DNA of 15,303 nucleotides. Origin: Lysobacterales bacterium. GTDB taxonomy: Bacteria; Pseudomonadota; Gammaproteobacteria; Xanthomonadales; SZUA-36. The notes under the pieces are model-generated. The model searched no databases, was not told where the DNA came from, and saw nothing but the letters and a program-made list of their open reading frames with translations. Both the position numbers and the translations under genes were made by a program. Location: the NCBI GenBank assembly GCA_026193295.1, contig JAPHSB010000486.1, positions 1 through 15,303 of the forward strand, given 5' to 3'. Shown piece after piece: positions 11,515-15,303 of this stretch (positions are counted from its first letter, which is position 1; each line of letters opens with the position of its first letter).

Positions 11515-12960
11515 ATGCACTGGCCCGCAATCATCCGGCTTTGCGGCATCCTGGTGATGCTCTACAGCCTGAGCTTTATTCCAAGCGCGATGGTGTCCCT
11601 TTACTACAGCGATGGCGAGTGGATTGTATTTGGCTGGTCTTTCGTCATCGCGGTACTTTCGGGACTCGCACTCTGGCTGCCCACAGCCAGGAAGCACGAT
11701 GACCTGTCGGTCAGGGACGGATTCCTGGTCGTCACGCTGCTGTGGACCATCCTGGGCGTCGTGGGCGCGTTGCCCTTCACCCTTGGACTCCACCTGAACA
11801 TAACGGACGCGGTGTTCGAATCCGTTTCGGGCTTCACGACCACCGGCGCTACGGTGATCCTCGGCCTGGACCGCCTGCCCCCCTCGATCCTCTATCATCG
11901 GCAGCAACTCCAATGGCTGGGGGGAATGGGTATCATCGTTCTGGCCATCGCCATCCTGCCCTGGCTGGGTGTCGGTGGCATGCAGTTATACCGTGCGGAA
12001 GCATCCTGGGTTGTAAAACACGACAAATTGACGCCCCGCATTGCGGAAACAGGCCGCGCGCTCTGGTCTATTTACGTCGCGCTCACGCTTGTCTGCGCGG
12101 CGGCCTTCTGGCTGGCCGGCATGAGCCTGTTCGATGCCATTGGTCATGCCTTCTCCACCATCTCCACCGGGGGCTTCTCAACCCACGACGAGAGCATGGC
12201 CTATTTCAACAGCCCCCTGATCGAGACCATCGCAATCGTGTTCATGCTGGCTGGCGGTATCAACTTCGCTATCCACTTCACCGCTTACAAACGCCTGACC
12301 GTGGCGGCCTATGTCGGCGACAGTGAAACCCGCGCTTACGGCCGGATATTTTTATATTCGAGCCTGTTCGTCGCCGCCAGCCTTTTCCTGGCGAATGCCT
12401 ACTCGGGGGCCTGGGAGTCCGTGCGTTATGCGACCTTCCAGGTTGCGTCGATCCTGACCAGTACCGGCTTTACTACGGCAACTTTCTCGGAGTGGCCCCT
12501 GCATGTGCCGCTCCTCCTGATCATCCTTTCGTTTACCGGCAGCTGCGCCAGTTCAACCGCAGGCGGTATCAAGGTCATCCGCATCATGCTGCTGGCCAAG
12601 CTGGGCGTCCGGCAGCTGTTCCAACTCGCTTACCCGCAATCGGTGTCCATGATCAAGCTGGGCGAGCGGCCGGTTGCGGAGGACGTGCTGCTGTCGGTAC
12701 TCGGCTTCTACGTTCTTTACGTGGTTACGTCATTGCTGCTGACAGTAGCCATGATGGCGGCCGGGCTCGACCTGGAGTCGGCCTTCGGCGCCGTTTTCTC
12801 CACCATCAATCTGCTCGGCCCGGGTATGGGCGAAGTCGCCAACAACTTCTCCACGGTTGGGCCGGCGGTCAAATGGCTGGGTGTCTTCGGAATGCTGGTC
12901 GGCCGACTGGAGGTGTTCACCCTCCTGATCCTGTTTCTCCCTTCCTTCTGGCGGTATTGA
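11515..12960 (+). CDS. trkH: Trk potassium uptake channel subunit TrkH
   Basis: TrkH is the membrane-embedded potassium-translocating subunit of the Trk system, which works with the NAD/ATP-binding TrkA. The 481-residue protein is close to the E. coli length (483) and rich in hydrophobic helices. The four pore-loop filters of the Trk/Ktr/HKT family are visible in order: SGFTTTGAT (about 105-113), STGGF (217-221), TSTGFTT (315-321) and LLGPGMG (433-439), each with its filter glycine. The C-terminus reads GRLEVFTLLILFLPSFWRY, as in other TrkH proteins. The ATG at 11515 is chosen because MHWPAIIRLCG aligns with the E. coli N-terminus, although its ribosome binding site is weak; a GTG at 11473 is possible. 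trkA follows after 29 bases. The divergent KdpDE-like pair may control it. Confidence 0.95.
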   Translation: MHWPAIIRLCGILVMLYSLSFIPSAMVSLYYSDGEWIVFGWSFVIAVLSGLALWLPTARKHDDLSVRDGFLVVTLLWTILGVVGALPFTLGLHLNITDAVFESVSGFTTTGATVILGLDRLPPSILYHRQQLQWLGGMGIIVLAIAILPWLGVGGMQLYRAEASWVVKHDKLTPRIAETGRALWSIYVALTLVCAAAFWLAGMSLFDAIGHAFSTISTGGFSTHDESMAYFNSPLIETIAIVFMLAGGINFAIHFTAYKRLTVAAYVGDSETRAYGRIFLYSSLFVAASLFLANAYSGAWESVRYATFQVASILTSTGFTTATFSEWPLHVPLLLIILSFTGSCASSTAGGIKVIRIMLLAKLGVRQLFQLAYPQSVSMIKLGERPVAEDVLLSVLGFYVLYVVTSLLLTVAMMAAGLDLESAFGAVFSTINLLGPGMGEVANNFSTVGPAVKWLGVFGMLVGRLEVFTLLILFLPSFWRY

Positions 12961-12989
12961 GCCATGGATCACATGAACGCGGAGCCATC

Positions 12990-14363
12990 GTGAAGATCAT
13001 CATCCTGGGCGCGGGTCAGGTGGGCAAGACCGTGGCTGAAGTCATGGCGAATGAGGACAACGACATCACGGTCGTCGACCGGCAACCCGACTTGCTGAAG
13101 GAACTGCAGAGCAAGCTGGACATCCGGACGGTCGCCGGCCACGCGTCGCATCCGCGGGTCCTTGACCGGGCCGGCATCGAGGATGCCGATTTGATATTCG
13201 CCGTCACCAATGATGACGAGACCAACATGATCGCCTGTCAGGTGGCCTACTCTCTGTACCAGACTCCGACGCGACTGGCGCGCGTGCGCGCATTCGAATA
13301 CTCCAATCACCCGACGCTGTTCAGGCCCACGGCGATGCCGGTGGATTACCTGATCAACCCGGAACAGCTGGTGACTCGCAGCATGCTGCGGCTGATCGAG
13401 CGGCCCGGGGCTTTCGAAGTGCTCGATTTCGCCGATGGCCGGGCCCAGCTGGTGGGCGTCAAGGCGCAGCCGGGCGCTCCGCTGACCGGTGAGCGATTGT
13501 GCCAGTTCCCAGCCCGGATCAAGCGGGCGAGTTGCCGGTTCGTGGCGCTCTACCGGGACGGTCAGCCCATCACACCTGACGAACACCTCCGGGTCGAGAG
13601 TGGCGACGAGGTGTACTTCGCTGCCGCGACGCGGGACGCACAGACAGTGCTTTCGGCGCTGAGTCCGACCGATCACCCGGTGCGCCGGATCATCATCGCC
13701 GGCGGCGGCAATCTCGGCCTGCACCTGGCGGAACTCGTGGAGGATCGCTACTACGTCAGGCTGATCGAACGCGACGCGGAACGCTGCAGACACCTGGCCG
13801 GAACCCTGCGTCGTACCATCGTTCTCAATGGTGACGTCACCGATTCAGAACTTTTGAAAGCGGAAGGTATCGGGGAGACCGATGTTTTCTGCTCCGCGAC
13901 CCACAAGGACAAGACCAACATCGTTTCGTCCATACTGGCCAGGCAGCTGGGGGCGCGAACGACACTCTCGATCGTCAACCATGCCGGATTCGGCCCCGTT
14001 TCCGAAACATCTCCGAACGACATCATCATTTCCCCGGCGCAAGCCACCATCGGCGCCCTCCTGACCCACATTCGGCGCGGCGATGTTACGACGGTATATT
14101 CGCTGAGGCGAGGCACGGCAGAGGCCATGGAGCTCGTCGTTCACGGTGACCGCACCACCTCCAGCGCAGTGGGCCGCAAGATCGGGGACCTGCCCCTGGA
14201 CGAAGGGGTGGCGGTCTGCGTCATTCTGCGGCAGAACCAATTATTGTTTCCGGACCCCGACACCGTCATTGAATCGCTGGACCGGGTCGTGTTTTTCCTC
14301 CCCGACAAGCAGTTCATCGCCAATGTCGAGCTGTTGTTCCAGGTAGCCATTACTTTCGTCTGA
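12990..14363 (+). CDS. trkA: Trk system potassium uptake regulator TrkA
   Basis: TrkA is the peripheral cytoplasmic protein that binds NAD(H)/ATP and gates TrkH. The 457-residue protein has two RCK halves: KTN domain 1 with GAGQVG at 7-12 and the ribose-binding Asp30, a TrkA-C domain at about 140-215, KTN domain 2 with GGGNLG at 238-243, and a second TrkA-C domain to the end. This is the duplicated TrkA of proteobacteria, not the single-RCK KtrA. The frame is open far upstream within trkH, but the GTG at 12990 is the start: GGAG at 12981-12984 is five bases ahead, and the protein then begins MKIIILGAGQVG as in E. coli. It is in one operon with trkH. Confidence 0.95.
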   Translation: MKIIILGAGQVGKTVAEVMANEDNDITVVDRQPDLLKELQSKLDIRTVAGHASHPRVLDRAGIEDADLIFAVTNDDETNMIACQVAYSLYQTPTRLARVRAFEYSNHPTLFRPTAMPVDYLINPEQLVTRSMLRLIERPGAFEVLDFADGRAQLVGVKAQPGAPLTGERLCQFPARIKRASCRFVALYRDGQPITPDEHLRVESGDEVYFAAATRDAQTVLSALSPTDHPVRRIIIAGGGNLGLHLAELVEDRYYVRLIERDAERCRHLAGTLRRTIVLNGDVTDSELLKAEGIGETDVFCSATHKDKTNIVSSILARQLGARTTLSIVNHAGFGPVSETSPNDIIISPAQATIGALLTHIRRGDVTTVYSLRRGTAEAMELVVHGDRTTSSAVGRKIGDLPLDEGVAVCVILRQNQLLFPDPDTVIESLDRVVFFLPDKQFIANVELLFQVAITFV

Positions 14364-14402
14364 GCCGTCCTTGGCACGGCGCCGCCCAAATGCCCGCCCG
14401 TA

Positions 14403-14416
14403 GTGACCAGGATCAC
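14403..14416. promoter_or_regulatory. CRP/FNR-like palindromic site upstream of malic enzyme
   Basis: GTGA-N6-TCAC (GTGACCAGGATCAC) has the half-sites and six-base spacing of a CRP-family site, lacking only the outer T and A. It lies 118 bases before the malic enzyme ATG in the 170-base gap after trkA. No convincing -35/-10 pair was found beside it, so this is tentative. Confidence 0.3.
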
Positions 14417-14533
14417 GGCAACTCAGGGAATTCGGGGGGAAAATAATGATGGATAAAACAATCCGCAAATCAGCAGCGTTTCGGCCCGGACGATCGTCAC
14501 CGCCCACGCTGAAACGCAGGAAGGATACCCGCC

Positions 14534-15303
14534 ATGTTACAGAAAATCGAATTCAGCCTGCCCAGCTCGCTCGACCCCTTGCGGGTCAAGAGTCGCGGCC
14601 TGGCCCTGCTCAACGATCCCTGGCTGAACAAAGGCACCTCGTTTACCGCGGAGGAGCGCATCGCGCTGGGCCTCAGCGGCCTCTTGCCGCCGCACAGCGC
14701 CGACATCGAGGAGCAGGTGATGCGGATCATGGAGAACTACGCTCACCTGTCCGACCCGCTCGACAAGTACACGTTTCTCATCAGCCTGGCCGACCGCAAT
14801 GTGACGCTGTTCTATCGCGTGCTGATGGAAAACCTGCTGGAAATGACGCCCATCATGTACACGCCGACCGTTGGATACGCCTGTCAGAAATTCGGCCATA
14901 TCTACCGCAAGAATCGAGGCATGTACATCAGCCTGCGGCACAAGGGCCGTATCGCCCAGGTATTGAACAACTGGCCCAACAAGGACGTCGACATCATCGT
15001 GATCTCGGACGGCAGCCGCATCCTGGGCCTCGGCGATCTCGGCGCCAACGGCATGGGCATCCCGATCGGCAAGCTGGTGTTGTACGTGGTCGGCGCCGGC
15101 CTGCATCCCAACCGCACACTGCCGATCCTGCTGGACGTCGGCACCGACAACGATGAGCTGCTCAATGACCCGCTGTACCTGGGTTGTACGCACCGGCGCG
15201 TGCACGGTGACGAATTCTATGAAATCGTGGACGAGTTCGTTCAGGCGGCCACCGAGCGCTGGCCCAATGTGCTGATCCAATGGGAAGATTTCACCAATGA
15301 CAA
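14534..15303 (+). CDS. maeA: NAD-dependent malic enzyme, N-terminal part (continues past the window)
   Basis: Malic enzyme oxidatively decarboxylates malate to pyruvate and CO2 with NAD(P)+. The frame runs from the ATG at 14534 (AAGGAT ahead of it) to the last base with no stop, giving 256 codons, about 45 percent of the E. coli MaeA length (565). The visible part covers the malate-binding N-terminal domain: catalytic Tyr109 in YTPTVGYAC, Arg162 in DGSRILGLGDLG, Lys180 in GIPIGKL, and the metal ligands Glu251 and Asp252 in IQWEDF. This is the large bacterial/eukaryotic type, not the short MaeB type. The NAD-binding domain lies outside, so cofactor preference cannot be read directly; NAD is assigned by resemblance to MaeA. 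It is separate from trkA by a 170-base gap and probably has its own promoter. Confidence 0.93.
   Translation, partial: MLQKIEFSLPSSLDPLRVKSRGLALLNDPWLNKGTSFTAEERIALGLSGLLPPHSADIEEQVMRIMENYAHLSDPLDKYTFLISLADRNVTLFYRVLMENLLEMTPIMYTPTVGYACQKFGHIYRKNRGMYISLRHKGRIAQVLNNWPNKDVDIIVISDGSRILGLGDLGANGMGIPIGKLVLYVVGAGLHPNRTLPILLDVGTDNDELLNDPLYLGCTHRRVHGDEFYEIVDEFVQAATERWPNVLIQWEDFTND

Noticed and set aside
12492..12989. Upstream extension of the trkA frame through the end of trkH
   Set aside because: The extension lies over trkH coding sequence and is not TrkA-like. The GTG at 12990 has a Shine-Dalgarno and gives the family N-terminus.
14364..14380. Small stem (GCCGT/ACGGC) right after the trkA stop as a terminator
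   Set aside because: The stem is only five base pairs, with a seven-base loop and no T-tract, too weak to call.
14446..15156. A 236-codon plus-strand frame with a G-rich Shine-Dalgarno-like run before its ATG
   Set aside because: It overlaps malic enzyme in another frame. Its product is rich in Arg, Pro, His and Gln with no motif, while the malic enzyme frame has all family residues. At most the first codons could be a leader peptide.

Overview
This window is GC-rich chromosomal DNA, most likely from a gammaproteobacterial chemolithoautotroph. The Calvin-cycle gene set, the gammaproteobacterial-style tmRNA tag (ANDDNYALAA), the Trk-type potassium system and a MaeA-type malic enzyme all point that way. 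The taxonomic call is inference; no rRNA or other marker gene is present.

Layout. (1) 4-3016, plus strand: a compact carbon-fixation block with phosphoribulokinase, form II RuBisCO (cbbM) and a phosphoglycolate phosphatase whose start overlaps the end of cbbM. It is followed at 3080-3769 by an unrecognised exported cysteine-rich protein that appears to have its own extended -10 promoter. (2) 3766-8079, minus strand: a three-gene 2-oxoacid:acceptor oxidoreductase operon. Its promoter-proximal gene is a triple fusion of gamma subunit, GltD-like FAD/NAD(P) oxidoreductase and 2[4Fe-4S] ferredoxin, followed by the alpha and beta subunits. The beta gene meets the exported-protein gene tail to tail, and their two stop codons share one CTAG. 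(3) 8080-8965: an RNA and intergenic region with a complete one-piece tmRNA gene (8398-8758), its terminator, a second copy of the last bases of the tmRNA gene 145 bp downstream, and a 19-bp bidirectional-type hairpin. (4) 8966-11220, minus strand: a KdpE-like response regulator and a short KdpD-like sensor kinase that lacks the usual N-terminal KdpD/USP half. (5) 11515-14363, plus strand, divergent from the kinase: TrkH and TrkA, the potassium uptake channel subunit and its NAD-binding regulator. (6) 14534 to the window end: the first 256 codons of a malic enzyme.

How the parts fit. Phosphoribulokinase and RuBisCO make 3-phosphoglycerate from ribulose 5-phosphate and CO2, and the phosphatase removes the oxygenation by-product 2-phosphoglycolate. 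The fused oxidoreductase could move electrons between an NAD(P)H pool and a 2-oxoacid/acyl-CoA couple without a free ferredoxin; its substrate is not determined by the sequence. The KdpDE-like pair sits head to head with trkHA rather than with a kdpFABC ATPase. The intergenic region has a plausible trkH promoter with a tandem TTACG repeat immediately upstream of its -35 box, so the simplest model is that this two-component system controls Trk potassium uptake. No CRISPR array, transposase or intact prophage gene is visible.
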